Positions 1-11,100 are shown, counted from the first letter of the stretch. The stretch: 64,000 bases of DNA from Deltaproteobacteria bacterium (GCA_016190375.1 JACPQR010000051.1:1-64000), one strand, 5' to 3'. The notes: generated from the sequence alone by a model not told the origin. Program-made: numbers and translations.

Positions 1-350
<350 letters not shown>

Positions 351-870
351 CGTGGAATGTTCCTCCGGTCGTGCGTGGGGCGGGCACTGGCAAGGCCGGT
401 GCCACGTCGCGTGCGGCGAAATTACAAGAGGAACCGCGGGAAGTCCACGAGTTGGAGTGGCTTGTCTAGCTTCGAGACCCCACCGTGCGGCGCAAGCTCG
501 GCGCCGCGCCGGCGGCAATGCTGGTCGGCGCAGGCCCGGCCAGGGATTGGGTCGAGGGAAATGCGGGACACGACGGCGGATAACGGGCAACAGGCAACAG
601 GCGGCCGGCAACCGGGAAGCGGCGGCGAGCTCGAGTTGAACGAGGTCGAGCGCAACCGCCAGTGCGAAGCGGCCCTCGTCGGGCGGCCGCGGCGGACGTT
701 CGGAACACTTCCAGCTCGACGGCTTCATGCGCCGAAGACCGCACTTCGCGATCTGATCCGGCGGTTCCCCGTTGCCATTGCCTGTTGCCTGTTGCCTGTT
801 CGTCCGGAGGAGCGGCCGCCTGCTGGGAACCACCGGCCCCAACCTCTGGCCGGACCTCTGCCGTGCGGCA
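351..870. other. intergenic region with inverted GGCAACA heptamer arrays
   Basis: About 520 bases lie between the start of the left lipoprotein and the end of the next minus-strand gene, with no convincing gene. Near 585-602 there are tandem GGCAACA heptamers. Near 774-802 the complementary TGCCTGT array occurs, so the two arrays are inverted relative to each other across roughly 170 bases and could pair. Open frames here are short, arginine/proline-rich and have no recognisable domain. Promoter elements for the left lipoprotein should lie around 351-400 but none is clear. Confidence 0.5.
585..802. repeat. inverted pair of short GGCAACA-type heptamer repeats
   Basis: The left arm at 585-602 reads GGGCAACAGGCAACAGGC. 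The right arm at 774-802 contains three TGCCTGT-type units and is the reverse complement. Such heptamer arrays resemble the short tandemly repeated repetitive sequences described in cyanobacteria, but the resemblance is only in unit length and base content. They could form a large hairpin or be remnants of a dispersed repeat family. Confidence 0.5.
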
Positions 871-2190
871 CTAGTCGATCTGGACCTCGAGCACGTACCC
901 ACCGGCCTCGGCCTCCTCGCCCGCCGCGTACGCCCAGTGGACCACACGCAGCAAGTAGTCGCCCCCGGCACTCGCCACGAACGAACCGGCCGCGCAAGGC
1001 ACTCGGTCCGAGTCGTCGGCGCACAGGAGCTGGTCGCGGTCGGCGTCGACACAGTTCGGGGTGGCGGCCGGCGGCTCGGGCAGCGGCTCGGCGTACAGGG
1101 CGATGACCGTGTCCGTCTCGCAGCCGCGCTCCGCGGAGAAGCTCAGCGTCTGTCCCGCCGCGAGGTGGACGCGGAAGAAATCGACGTCGGTGCCCGGGTC
1201 CAGCCGCGCCTCGACGAAAGCTCCGCCGGAGACGCGCTGGGCGTTCTTGGGGTCGTCGTTCGGCTCCGCCTCGGGGGTGAGCGGCGGGAGGCACGAGCCG
1301 TGACGGCAGGACTCGCCCCTGGCGCACTCGGTGAAGCTCGCTTTCGCAGCGAACGGCCCGTCGCCTTCGACGACCAGCGTGTAGGCGCCGGCCGGCACGC
1401 AGGCCTGGCCCATGCCGACCGGGCCGCAGGCGATCTCGCCCTGGCCGGCGGCGCAACTCGGGCGCAGAGCGGCGAGGAAGCTCGACGGCGCGTCGGCGCT
1501 GGTGCCCCGGACCTCGAAGAAGAGCGTTCCGGTCGCCGGCGCCTCGATCGCGAATACCCCGTCCGGAGTGGCGGTCGGCTCGCCGCAGCCGAAGCCCGAG
1601 ATGTCGTCGGCCATTCGCGTCGTGTCTCCGACGACCGCCGCGTCGAGCGGCAGCGGCACGGCAGCCTCGCAGGTATCGCCCGGTTGAAGATCGCCTGCGC
1701 AGCCCACCCCGGACCTGCAGGCGGTGCCCTCGGCGCAGGGCTCGAGAGACGCGCGGATCGTGAACGAGCCGGAGGCGGGGCCGTTGTCGGGATCGTTCGC
1801 GTCGCCGTAGCCGTCCACCAGCACCAGCGTGCCTCCTTCTTCCACGCAGGCGCTCACCGACTCCTCTTCTCCCGCGTAGCCGCCGTCGACGCAGAGACCC
1901 GCGATGGGCAGTGAGCAGTCCTCCCTGAGCTCGAGCACCGGGTCCCACCCCGACGGAGCGACCGTGACGGACAGGAGCCCGGCCCCGTGGTCGACGCGGT
2001 ACATGACGTCTGCCTGAGACAGACTCGGCCCGCAGAATGCGTCCCTCGACGACCCCGAAGCGCTGGTGTCACCCCGAGTCTCGACTTCGACGGGCAGCGG
2101 CTGGGCCGCGCACGGCCGGTCGGGCTTTCCGTCGCCGCAGGACGCGGCCGCGAGGGCCAACGAGATCCCAACCAGTCGGTACGCGGTCAT
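871..2190 (-). CDS. lipoprotein with PPC (pre-peptidase C-terminal) domain
   Basis: A 439-residue secreted lipoprotein. I start it at the ATG at 2190 because this gives a clean signal MTAYRLVGISLALAAASC with the lipid-modified Cys at residue 18. The upstream extension to 2241 would read through the repeat DNA at 2206-2245 and is unlikely. The protein has two or three beta-rich repeats with paired Cys. Near the C-terminus the stretch EAEPNDDPKNAQ, followed by a DVDFFRVHL motif, is the hallmark of PPC-type beta-sandwich domains, which bind surfaces or assist secreted enzymes. No catalytic domain is visible, so it is probably a binding or structural surface protein. It stands alone, divergent from the giant TPR gene, with repeat DNA between. 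Confidence 0.8.
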   Translation of the reverse strand: MTAYRLVGISLALAAASCGDGKPDRPCAAQPLPVEVETRGDTSASGSSRDAFCGPSLSQADVMYRVDHGAGLLSVTVAPSGWDPVLELREDCSLPIAGLCVDGGYAGEEESVSACVEEGGTLVLVDGYGDANDPDNGPASGSFTIRASLEPCAEGTACRSGVGCAGDLQPGDTCEAAVPLPLDAAVVGDTTRMADDISGFGCGEPTATPDGVFAIEAPATGTLFFEVRGTSADAPSSFLAALRPSCAAGQGEIACGPVGMGQACVPAGAYTLVVEGDGPFAAKASFTECARGESCRHGSCLPPLTPEAEPNDDPKNAQRVSGGAFVEARLDPGTDVDFFRVHLAAGQTLSFSAERGCETDTVIALYAEPLPEPPAATPNCVDADRDQLLCADDSDRVPCAAGSFVASAGGDYLLRVVHWAYAAGEEAEAGGYVLEVQID

Positions 2191-2205
2191 GGAGCCCGAA
2201 GTAAG

Positions 2206-2344
2206 ACCGGGGGACGGAGTTAACAAGTTCACGAACGACACTCGAAAAACCGGGGGACGGAGTTAACAAGTTCACGAACGACACTCGAGAGCTCGTCGAA
2301 CCCGTCCTGCCCTTCGTTCGTGAACTAGTTAACCCCGTCCCCGC
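2206..2344. repeat. REP-like repeat cluster: two direct copies and one inverted copy
   Basis: A 40-base unit at 2206-2245 recurs exactly at 2249-2288 (period 43). Its core begins GGGGGACGGAGTTAACAAG and continues TTCACGAACGACACTCG. A diverged reverse complement sits at 2313-2344 (TTCGTTCGTGAACTAGTTAA then CCCCGTCCCC). A further copy in this inverted orientation lies at 21321-21350. The direct/inverted arrangement resembles a bacterial interspersed mosaic element and could fold into a hairpin with a loop of about 24 bases. A REP-associated tyrosine transposase is encoded at 50380-51006 and is a candidate mobiliser. Confidence 0.75.
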
Positions 2345-2365
2345 TCGGACCGGGACGGAATTCTG

Positions 2366-2374
2366 TGATATCTT
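2366..2374 (+). promoter_or_regulatory. extended -10 element, giant TPR gene
   Basis: TGATATCTT matches TG-n-TATAAT with 4 of 6 hexamer bases plus the TG extension, and ends 13 bases before the ATG at 2388. The same nonamer occurs before hicA at 59583. No convincing -35 was found. Confidence 0.35.
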
Positions 2375-2387
2375 CGCGCACCTCGCG

Positions 2388-5300
2388 ATGTCGAGCCGCG
2401 AAGCGGAACAGTTCTTACGCCGGCTCCAGAAGGATCCGGATGATGGGGCTGCATTCCTCGCCCTCAGGAACATCTACGAGGGCGCGAACGATCACCTGAA
2501 CCTCGCGGCGCTCCTCGAGCAGCGGGCCGAGCGCATCTTCGCGCACGATCCCGCTTCGGCCGCCGACCTCTTTTACAGGGCCTCGGAGGCCTGGCTCGAC
2601 AGGCTGGGGGACGTCAAGCGCGGCGGCGGCGCGCTGGTGCGGGCGCTCGAGGCCGATCCCCTGCACCGCAGCGCGGGGATGCGGCTCGAGCAGCTCTACC
2701 GCGAGGCGGGCGACTACCGGTCGCTCGTGAACACCCTCGAGCGCCGGGTCCAGGCGCTGAGCGGTCGGGACTCGACGTCGGGCGCGACGGCGCGACACAT
2801 CGCCGCGATCCACCACCAGCTCGGAGAGATCTGGGAGACGCACTTCCAGCGGGCGGACAGGGCGATCTTCCACTACCGCAAGGCGTTCGAGACCGACCCT
2901 TCCTGTGTCGCGGCCTACTACGCCGCACGCGAGATCTATCGCAACGCGGGGAACTTCAAGGCCGCTGCTGTGCTGTACGACCTGGAGGCGAACGCCGAGC
3001 CGGATCCCGGTCGCAAGGTCGCCCTGTACCGCGAGCTCGCCCACATGCGGACCGAGCGGCTCGGCGACATCGAGGGCGCCGTCGTGGCGCTCAAGCGCGC
3101 CTCGGCGATCGCGCCGAGCGACGTCGCGGTGATGCAGGAGCTCGCCGTGACGCTTCTCAGGCGCGCCGAGGCCGACGGCAGCGATCAGGACAAGCGCCGC
3201 GCCGCGGACCTGCTCTATCAGATCGCGCAGATGGTGGACGCCACCGAGGCGGTCGGCTACGCGGAGGCCGCGCTCGACGCGGCGCCGGACCACGAGGGCG
3301 CCCTCGGGATGCTGACCGAGCAGCTCGGGCTGTCCGGGCAGACGGATGTGCTCCGGCAGCGCTACCGCACGTTCCTCGAGGCCGCGCCCGACTCGCCCCA
3401 CGGTGCGGAGGTTCGCAGGTGGCTCGGCCGGATCGCGGTGGAAGAGGGCCCGATCGAGGAGGCAATCAGGTGCTTCGAGGCGCTGCGGGCGCAGGGGGAT
3501 TCGGAGGCGCCAGGGATCCTCGCGGACCTGTACCGGAGGTCGGGCAGGCCCCAGGACCTGGCCAAGTCGCTGGCCGCGTCGGTGGAGACGCTCGGCGGGG
3601 CCGAGCGGGTGCCGCGGCTTCGCGAGCTCGCCCAGGTGCACATCTCGCTCGGCGAGACCGACCTGGCCGCCCAGCGGATGGCCCAGATCCTCCAGGTCGA
3701 TCCCGGCGACCCCGAGGCGTTCTCGTTCCTGGAGGACCACTACCGCGACCGCGACGACTGGGTGGCTCTCAGGGACCTGCTCGTGGCCGCCGTCAGGGTG
3801 CCGGGGGCCTCGCTCGGCTCCCGGGTCCTGCGCCTGAGGACCGTCGCCGCGATCTGCGAGGACCAGCTCGCCGATCCCGAGAGCGCCGCGATGGCCTGGC
3901 GCAACGTCGCTGCGCTCGATCCCTCGGATGGCGAGGCGCGAGCGTCGCTGCAGCGGCTCCTGGCCGCGGCCGGCAAGTGGGACGATCTCGTCAAGGTCCT
4001 GGAGAAGGAGGCGCTGGCGACGGTGGATCTCGGGGCGAAGATCGCGGTGTATCGGCGCCTCGCCGAGGTCCACGCGTCCAGGCGCCGCGACGCCAGCGCC
4101 GCCTGCGCCGCGCTCCACCGCATCCTGGAGCTCGCACCGAACGACCAGCCTGCGGTCCTCGCGCTCGACGACGCCTACGAGGCGGCGGGCCGGTTCGCGG
4201 AGCTCGCTACGCTGCTCCGCCGCAGGATCGACGAGGCTTCGGAGACCGCGATCCGCGTCGAGCTGCGCAAGCGGCTCGCCTGGGTGCTCGACGAGCGTCT
4301 GGGCGACCACGAGGCCGCGTTCCAGACTTGCCTTCAGGCGCTGGACGATCTGCCCGACGACGCTCAGATCCTCGCGAGGATGGAGGCGATCGACCAGCGG
4401 ATCGGGCGGTGGGAGCGGCTCATCGAGACGCTCGCCTACCAGACCGAGGTGACGGTCGCCTCGGCTGGCCGCGCGGACCTCTTCGTCAAGATGGCGGCCG
4501 TCGCCGAGGACAAGGTCGGCGACGACAAGCGAGCGGTCGAGTTCCTCTCTCAAGCGCTCGAGCTGAGGCCCAGCGACAGGACCGCGATCGTCGGTCTCGA
4601 ACGAATGCTCGGCAAGCAAGGTCGCTGGCGCGAGCTCGCGAAGGTCCTGAACCGCCTGCGCGACCTCGAGAAGGACTCGACCGCCGCCGTCGAGATCAAC
4701 CGGCGCCTCGGCCGGCTCCTGACCGATCGGCTCGGCGAGCCGGACGCGGCGATCGCCGCGTGGGAGCGCGTCCTCGAGGTCGGCGAGGACCCCGAGGCGC
4801 TCGACTCGCTGGCTCGCCATGCCCTGGCTGCCGAGCGCTGGCTCGACCTCGTCGGCTACCTCGAGCGTCTCGCGCCGCTGGCGCCAGACATGCCGCGCAA
4901 GCGGGCGATCCAGCTGCGACGGGCGCAGGTGCTCGCCTCGGAGCTGGCTCGGGAGGACGACGCGGCCCTGGTGCTCGAGAAGATCCTGGCCGAGACCGAT
5001 CCCGCGTGCCTCGACGCCGTCAGGATGCTGCGGGGAATCCACGAGCAGCGGGCGAACCACGCGAAGGCGGCCGAGGCCATGGAGCGCGAGGTGCTGCTCC
5101 TTCCGGACCCGGACGAGGCGCTCGACCTCCTGGTCAAGCTCGCCCAGATCTACGAGGACGAGCTGCGCGATCCGGAGCGCGCGATGAGCGCCCACGAGCG
5201 CGTGCGCGAGCTCGATCCGGATCACGATGGAGCGATCGCGGCGCTCGAGAGGCTATACCAGGTCGCCGAGCGCTGGGACAAGCTCGTCCTGGTCTTGAGG

Positions 5301-7985
5301 GACGTCGCGGACGGGCCGATGGAGGAGCTCGCGCGGGTCAAGCTCCTCGCTCGGATGTCGGAGATCTGCGAGAAGAAGCTGGGCGACGAGGCGCGCGCCT
5401 GGGACCTCGCTCGCGAGGCCTTCCAGACCTCGCCCGAGATCGACGAGGCCATCGAGAACGTCCGTCAGGCGGCGGCGCGCCTCGGGCGGCAGCCGGAGCT
5501 GGCCGCGGTGCTGGCCGAGGCGGCGCAGAAGGCACAATCTCCGGGCGGCCAGGCACGCTGGTGGCGCGAGGCCGCGATCGTCTACGAGGTGGGCATGAAG
5601 GACGCTCGCCGGGCGCTCGAGGCCACGCTCAGGGCCTTCGCGACCGACCCGACCGACATCTCGTATCTCGACGAGGTGGACAGGCTCGCGCCCAAGGCCG
5701 AGGCCTGGGAGCGGCTCGCCTCGGTCTACGACGCGCTGGGGCGCAGGACCCAGGAGCCGAAGGATCGCCTGCGGCTGCTCCGCAGGCACGCCGATCTCGA
5801 GGCCACGGAGCACGGCGACAAGAACGCCGCGATGGACCTGCAGCTCCGGGCGCTCGAGCTCGCGCCGGACGACGAGGAGGTGCTCGCGGCGATCGAGGAG
5901 CATGCCCGGTCGACCGAGCGGTTCGCCGACCTCGTGCTCGTGTACGACAAGCTGCTCGGCCTCACGGAGGATGCAACCGAGCGGATCGGGTGGCTCCTCA
6001 AGATGGCGCGAGTATTCCAGGAGAACATCGCGGACCCGGAGCGTGCTTTCGAGGTGCTGCGACAGGCGCTCCTCCTCGATCCGCTCGACGAGGTGCACGC
6101 CGACGAGGTCGGGCGCCGCGTGAGGCAGATCGACGCGGCCTCGCCCGAGAAGGGGCGGTACCTGTCGGAGCTGGTCACGATCGTTCGCGACCTCGCGGCG
6201 CAGCACGCCGAGGAGCCGCGGATGCGCTCGAAGCTCCTGCAGCGGATCGCCCGCATCCACGCCGATCACCTCGAGGACAGACTGGGGGCGTTCGAGGCGC
6301 TGAAGGAGTCGATGGAGGCGACACCCACCGACGAGGCGACCTACACGGCGATCGAGACGATCGCGTCCGACCTGGGCGTGTGGGAGGCGCTGGCGGACCA
6401 CTACGCGCACATCCTCGCGGACGCGGTCGATCCGGAGGCCGCGCGGATCATCCATCGCAGGCACGCGAGGCTGCTCGCCGAGGAGCTGGACCGCCCGGCG
6501 GAAGCGGCCGAGCACTACTGGCGCCTCTGGGAGCTCGGACCGGGTCAGGACCAGCCGCAGGAGAAGCTCAAGGAGATCTTCCGGGCGTCCGGGGCCTACA
6601 ACGATCTGCTGCTGGTCTTCGAGCGCGAGCTCGGCAGCCTCGACGAGTCCGACTCCGCACGCCGCCGCAGCCTCTTGCGCGAAGTCGCTCGCGTCTGGGA
6701 GAAAGGTCTCGGCAATCTGTACGAGGCCGTCGAGGCCTACGAGCGGCTGCTCGGCGACGACCCCGCGGACGCCGAGGCCTTCGAGGCGCTGGAGAGGCTC
6801 TACCGGGCTCAAGCCCGCTGGGACGACGTGGCTGGGCTGCTCGCCACGGCGCGCCAGGATGCATCGCCCGATGCCCGGGGCGCGGCGCTGGCACGCGCGG
6901 CGGTCGTCCTCGCCGAGAAGCTGCGGCGGTGGAAGGAAGCCGAGACCACTCTGGCGCGCGCGGCGGAGCTCGCTCCCGACGCGACCGACACGATCGAAGC
7001 TCGAGCGCGCGTCGAGGCCGCGCTCGCAGCCAAGGACGACCTGTCGGTGCTGGAGCTAGACGGAGGAACCGAGCTCGCCCCCAAGTTCGACATCTCGAGC
7101 TCGTCTGTCGGGCCGCTGCCCCAGCCGCCCTCGGAGGCGTCCGAGCCGCGAGAGGCAGACGCGCCCGAGACGACAAAGGACGTGCTCGCGACGACCCTCG
7201 TGGGCCCCGCCGACCTGGACGAGGGCGGCACCGTCGTCGCCGCGCTTGGCGCCGCCGCGGACGGCGACGATGGCGAGTCCGAGATCTCCCAGAGCGCCCT
7301 CGTGATCGCAGAGTCGGAGGAGAAGGCGGAGCGCGAGCTCACGCTGCCCGCGCGCTCGCCGTTCATGCCCGATGACGACGACGATCGGCCGGAGCCGGCC
7401 ATGGGCGAGCGCGCCGCTTCGGGGCCGGAGCAAGGCCCCGCCTTCGGACCGACGGAGACGTGGAAGGCCCCGGGGGCCGAGCCGGACCGCGACGCCCAAG
7501 CGGCCGAGAAGGCGGACGGAGCCGAAGGAAGCTCGCCCGCTGCGAAGCCCGAGGAAGCGGAGGAGCGACCGGGCCAGCGGCGGTCCCCGACGATGGAGAC
7601 CGTCGAGCTGCACGCTTCCCTCTCGTCGGCGATCGCCTTTCCGCCCTCCTTGGCCCGACCGGCCGACCGCCTGGACCTGGAGGCCCCACCACCCGACGAC
7701 GACGGTGCGGAGGTCATGGACGACGACAGCGGGGCCGAGCCGCTCGTGATCGAGACCGTGTCCCTGCCGAAGCCGTCCGCTGACACCACGGGCGAGCTCG
7801 ACGTGGAGGACGTCCTGGAGGCGGTCGACATGCTCGACGATGCGCCGCCGCCACCTCCGCCCCCGCCGAGCAAGGGGAAGAAGGGCAAGAAGGCCGCCCC
7901 ACCACCGACTCCCGCGGGCGCCGCGAAGCCCCGGCCGGCTCCGCCGCCCCCTCCGATCCCGCTGACTCCGACCAAGCGGAAGTGA
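2388..7985 (+). CDS. giant tetratricopeptide-repeat protein (1865 aa)
   Basis: An 1865-residue protein made almost entirely of helical repeats for about 1540 residues. A recurring pattern of roughly 34-40 residues contains a LGD-x-x-A-A helix, a phrase such as LDPxDxxA, and a second module with RWxxLVxxL. This is a TPR alpha-solenoid, a family that serves as a protein-interaction scaffold. No signal peptide or membrane segment is seen, so it is probably cytoplasmic. From about residue 1545 the sequence changes to an acidic, Ser/Pro-rich disordered region, then polyproline blocks and a Lys-rich patch (KGKKGKK) near the C-terminus. The ATG at 2388 follows the extended -10 at 2366 by 13 bases and lacks a strong Shine-Dalgarno sequence. 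The specific role is unknown. Confidence 0.9.
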   Translation: MSSREAEQFLRRLQKDPDDGAAFLALRNIYEGANDHLNLAALLEQRAERIFAHDPASAADLFYRASEAWLDRLGDVKRGGGALVRALEADPLHRSAGMRLEQLYREAGDYRSLVNTLERRVQALSGRDSTSGATARHIAAIHHQLGEIWETHFQRADRAIFHYRKAFETDPSCVAAYYAAREIYRNAGNFKAAAVLYDLEANAEPDPGRKVALYRELAHMRTERLGDIEGAVVALKRASAIAPSDVAVMQELAVTLLRRAEADGSDQDKRRAADLLYQIAQMVDATEAVGYAEAALDAAPDHEGALGMLTEQLGLSGQTDVLRQRYRTFLEAAPDSPHGAEVRRWLGRIAVEEGPIEEAIRCFEALRAQGDSEAPGILADLYRRSGRPQDLAKSLAASVETLGGAERVPRLRELAQVHISLGETDLAAQRMAQILQVDPGDPEAFSFLEDHYRDRDDWVALRDLLVAAVRVPGASLGSRVLRLRTVAAICEDQLADPESAAMAWRNVAALDPSDGEARASLQRLLAAAGKWDDLVKVLEKEALATVDLGAKIAVYRRLAEVHASRRRDASAACAALHRILELAPNDQPAVLALDDAYEAAGRFAELATLLRRRIDEASETAIRVELRKRLAWVLDERLGDHEAAFQTCLQALDDLPDDAQILARMEAIDQRIGRWERLIETLAYQTEVTVASAGRADLFVKMAAVAEDKVGDDKRAVEFLSQALELRPSDRTAIVGLERMLGKQGRWRELAKVLNRLRDLEKDSTAAVEINRRLGRLLTDRLGEPDAAIAAWERVLEVGEDPEALDSLARHALAAERWLDLVGYLERLAPLAPDMPRKRAIQLRRAQVLASELAREDDAALVLEKILAETDPACLDAVRMLRGIHEQRANHAKAAEAMEREVLLLPDPDEALDLLVKLAQIYEDELRDPERAMSAHERVRELDPDHDGAIAALERLYQVAERWDKLVLVLRDVADGPMEELARVKLLARMSEICEKKLGDEARAWDLAREAFQTSPEIDEAIENVRQAAARLGRQPELAAVLAEAAQKAQSPGGQARWWREAAIVYEVGMKDARRALEATLRAFATDPTDISYLDEVDRLAPKAEAWERLASVYDALGRRTQEPKDRLRLLRRHADLEATEHGDKNAAMDLQLRALELAPDDEEVLAAIEEHARSTERFADLVLVYDKLLGLTEDATERIGWLLKMARVFQENIADPERAFEVLRQALLLDPLDEVHADEVGRRVRQIDAASPEKGRYLSELVTIVRDLAAQHAEEPRMRSKLLQRIARIHADHLEDRLGAFEALKESMEATPTDEATYTAIETIASDLGVWEALADHYAHILADAVDPEAARIIHRRHARLLAEELDRPAEAAEHYWRLWELGPGQDQPQEKLKEIFRASGAYNDLLLVFERELGSLDESDSARRRSLLREVARVWEKGLGNLYEAVEAYERLLGDDPADAEAFEALERLYRAQARWDDVAGLLATARQDASPDARGAALARAAVVLAEKLRRWKEAETTLARAAELAPDATDTIEARARVEAALAAKDDLSVLELDGGTELAPKFDISSSSVGPLPQPPSEASEPREADAPETTKDVLATTLVGPADLDEGGTVVAALGAAADGDDGESEISQSALVIAESEEKAERELTLPARSPFMPDDDDDRPEPAMGERAASGPEQGPAFGPTETWKAPGAEPDRDAQAAEKADGAEGSSPAAKPEEAEERPGQRRSPTMETVELHASLSSAIAFPPSLARPADRLDLEAPPPDDDGAEVMDDDSGAEPLVIETVSLPKPSADTTGELDVEDVLEAVDMLDDAPPPPPPPPSKGKKGKKAAPPPTPAGAAKPRPAPPPPPIPLTPTKRK

Positions 7986-8133
7986 CCGTCCCGAAGCCGC
8001 GCTCGGCCGCCAGCGCCGAGGCCTTGGTGGAGATCTACGTCGTGTGATTCCCGTGGGTGCGGGCCATCCACACGGTGCTGGTGGCCCAGGGCGAGACCTG
8101 AAATCCCGCTACCGCCGGCGGCCGATCGCGGCG

Positions 8134-8139
8134 TACGAT
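8134..8139 (+). promoter_or_regulatory. -10 element TACGAT six bases before the lectin gene
   Basis: TACGAT ends 6 bases before the ATG at 8146. Identical hexamers with identical spacing precede the starts at 14230 and 30030. With normal spacing from -10 to transcription start, the transcript would begin at or next to the start codon. Confidence 0.4.
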
Positions 8140-8145
8140 CGGCCG

Positions 8146-11100
8146 ATGCGACGACTGCGTACTGTCTTCCGGCTCACCCTCGTCGGCCTCGTCGTGGTCC
8201 TGCCCGGGGCGGGCCGCGCGGCCTTGAACCTCGGCGAGATCACCGACGTGTCGATGTTCACGATGAACGGAGACGCGTCGCATTCCGGGGACAGCATCAT
8301 GCTCGACGCCGTGGAGCATGATAGCGCAGGCAGCGCCTTCAAGCGCTGCCCGGTCGCCGTCGACTCGGAAACGGGTTTCCACCTCCGATTCCGCTTCTGG
8401 ATCGCCGAGGGCGACGACGAGAACGGAGCAGAGGGCCTCGCGTTCGTCGTGCAGTCCCACACGGACAGGGACCAGTACCTAGGCGACGCCGATTCGAACC
8501 TCGGGTACGCCAACGGCGGCGATGTGCCGTCGATCGCGGTCGAGGCGGACACGAAGCAGGACGGCTGGGATCCGAACGGCAATCACGTCGCCCTGCTGTC
8601 GGGGGGCGACGTCGAGGACCACCTCGCCTGGGCCGATCCCGGCTTCGACCTGAACCTCGGCCAGCCGAAGTACATGTGGGTCGACTACGACGGCGCGACC
8701 GATGCGATCGATGTCTACGCGTCCGAGTGGCCGGACAAGCCCGCGGACCCGCTCTTCACGTCCACGATCGACCTCTGGTCCGAGCTGGGCGGGGTCGGGC
8801 CCGACGACGTCGTCTGGTCGTACTTCGGCTTCACCGGATCGACGGGCGAGCTCGTGAACGCGCACTACATCAAGGCCCTCATGCTCGAGATCGTGAACAG
8901 CCCGATGGCCGACCTCGACGGCGACACCGACGCCGACGAGTGCGACCCGGACGACGACGGCGACGGCTGGATCGACGAGGAGGATAGCTGTCCGCGCCTG
9001 GCGAGCCCCATCCTCACCGACCTCGACGGCGACGGGCTCGGCGACCCCTGCGACGACGACGACGACGGCGACGGCGTGCCCGACGAGGACGACGACTGCC
9101 CGTTCGCGCGGGACCCGGACCAGGCCGATGCCGACCTCGACGGGGACGGCAATGCCTGCGACGGCGACGACGACGACGACGGCGTCCCCGACGAGGAGGA
9201 CGACTGCCCGTTCGACGCGAACCCGGGTCAAGAGGACCAGGACGGCGACGGAGTCGGCGACGCGTGCGAGGGCGACGAGGACGGCGACGGCGTCCCCGAC
9301 GACGAGGACAACTGCCCCGAGGTGCCAAATGGTGACCAGGCGAACGACGACGGCGGGCAGACCGGCGATGCCTGCGACGACGACGACGACGACGACGGCT
9401 GGGCGGACGACGAGGATGACTGCCCGTTCGCGGCGGACCCGGGCCAGGAGGATGCGGACGGTGACGGGCAGGGCGACGCCTGCGAAGGCGACGACGACGA
9501 CGACGGCGTGACCGACGAGGAAGACAATTGCCGGCTGGTCCCCAACTTCCAGCAGCTCGACGTCGACCTCGACGGTTTCGGAAACGCCTGCGACCCCGAC
9601 GACGACGGCGACGGGGTCGGTGACGGCGACGACGATTGCCCGCTCGTGGCGGACCCCGATCAGGCGGACGCGAACGACGACGGCGTCGGCGACGCCTGCG
9701 AGGACGACCAGGACGGCGACGGCGTCCCCGACGAGGGTGACGTTTGCCCCTGGGTCCCGGACGGCCTGCAGCTCGACCTCGACGGGGACGTCCTGGGCGA
9801 CCTGTGCGACGAGGACGACGACGACGACGGCGTGCCCGACGAGGACGACGACTGCCGCCTGGTGGCGAACCCGGACCAGGAAGACGAGGACGGCGACGGA
9901 ACGGGCGATGCGTGCGAGGGCGACGAGGACGGCGACGGCGTCGCCGACGAGGACGACGACTGTCCGCTCGTGCCGGACTACCTCCAGGTCGATGGCGACC
10001 TGGACGGCCTGGGCAATCCCTGCGATCCGGACGACGACGGCGACGGGGTGCAGGACGGCGAGGACAACTGCCCGGTCGCGCCGAACGCGGGTCAACAGGA
10101 CGACGACGCCGACGGCGTGGGCGACGCCTGCGAGGACGCCGACGGCGACGGCGTGGCGGACGGGGACGACGACTGCCCGCTGGTCGCGAACGCAGGCCAG
10201 GCCGATGCGGACGACGACGGCGTCGGTGACGCATGCGAGGGCGACTGGGACGGAGACGGCACTCTGGATGACGACGACGTCTGCCCCGAGGCGTGGGACT
10301 GGCTGCAGATCGACCTCGACGCGGATTCGATCGGCGACCCGTGCGATGACGATGACGACGGCGACGGGGTCGCCGACGACGAGGATGACTGCCCGCTCGT
10401 CGCGAACCCCGACCAGGCGGACGCTGACGGCGACGGCGTCGGTGACGAATGCCAGGGCGACCAGGACGGGGACGGCGTCCCGGACGAAGAGGACGATTGC
10501 CCCCTCGACTTCTCGTACCTGAACCCCCCGGTGATGATGCAGGTCGACCTCCAGATCGCGTTCGACACCGACGAAGACGGCATCGGCAACGCCTGCGACG
10601 ACGACGCGGATGGCGACGGAGTGGGCAACCAGGCCGACGACTGCCCGCTCGTCGCCGACGCAGACCAGGCGGACGAGGACGGCGACGGCGTGGGCGACGC
10701 GTGCCAGGGCGACCTCGATGCGGACGGCGTCCCGGACGAGGAGGACGACTGTCCCTGGGTGTTCGACCCGATCCAGGTCGACCTCGACGGGGATCTTCTC
10801 GGCGACCTCTGCGACCCTGACGCGGACGGGGACGGCGAGGGCAATGCGCTGGACGACTGCTGGCTCGTCGCCGACTCCGATGAGTGCGACGGAGATCAGG
10901 ATGGCGACGGCTTCCCCGACGAGGAGGATCTCTGCCCCTGGATGTGGGACGCGGCGCAGTCCGATATCGATGGTGACCTCGTGGGCGACCCGTGCGACCT
11001 CGACGACGACGGCGACGAGGTCGGCGACGAAGACGACGACTGCCCCGGTGTCGCGGACCCGGCGCAGGACGACCTGGACGGGGATGGTCTGGGTGACGCC

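Noticed and set aside
871..2241. The longer start of the PPC lipoprotein at 2241
   Set aside because: It would translate the REP-like repeat and push the lipobox signal inside the protein; ATG 2190 gives a normal lipoprotein signal.
3419..7375. A 1318-residue open frame on the plus strand inside the giant TPR gene
   Set aside because: It is a shadow frame produced by high GC: Arg/Gly/Ala-rich, no domain, and it lies wholly inside a clear TPR gene in another frame.
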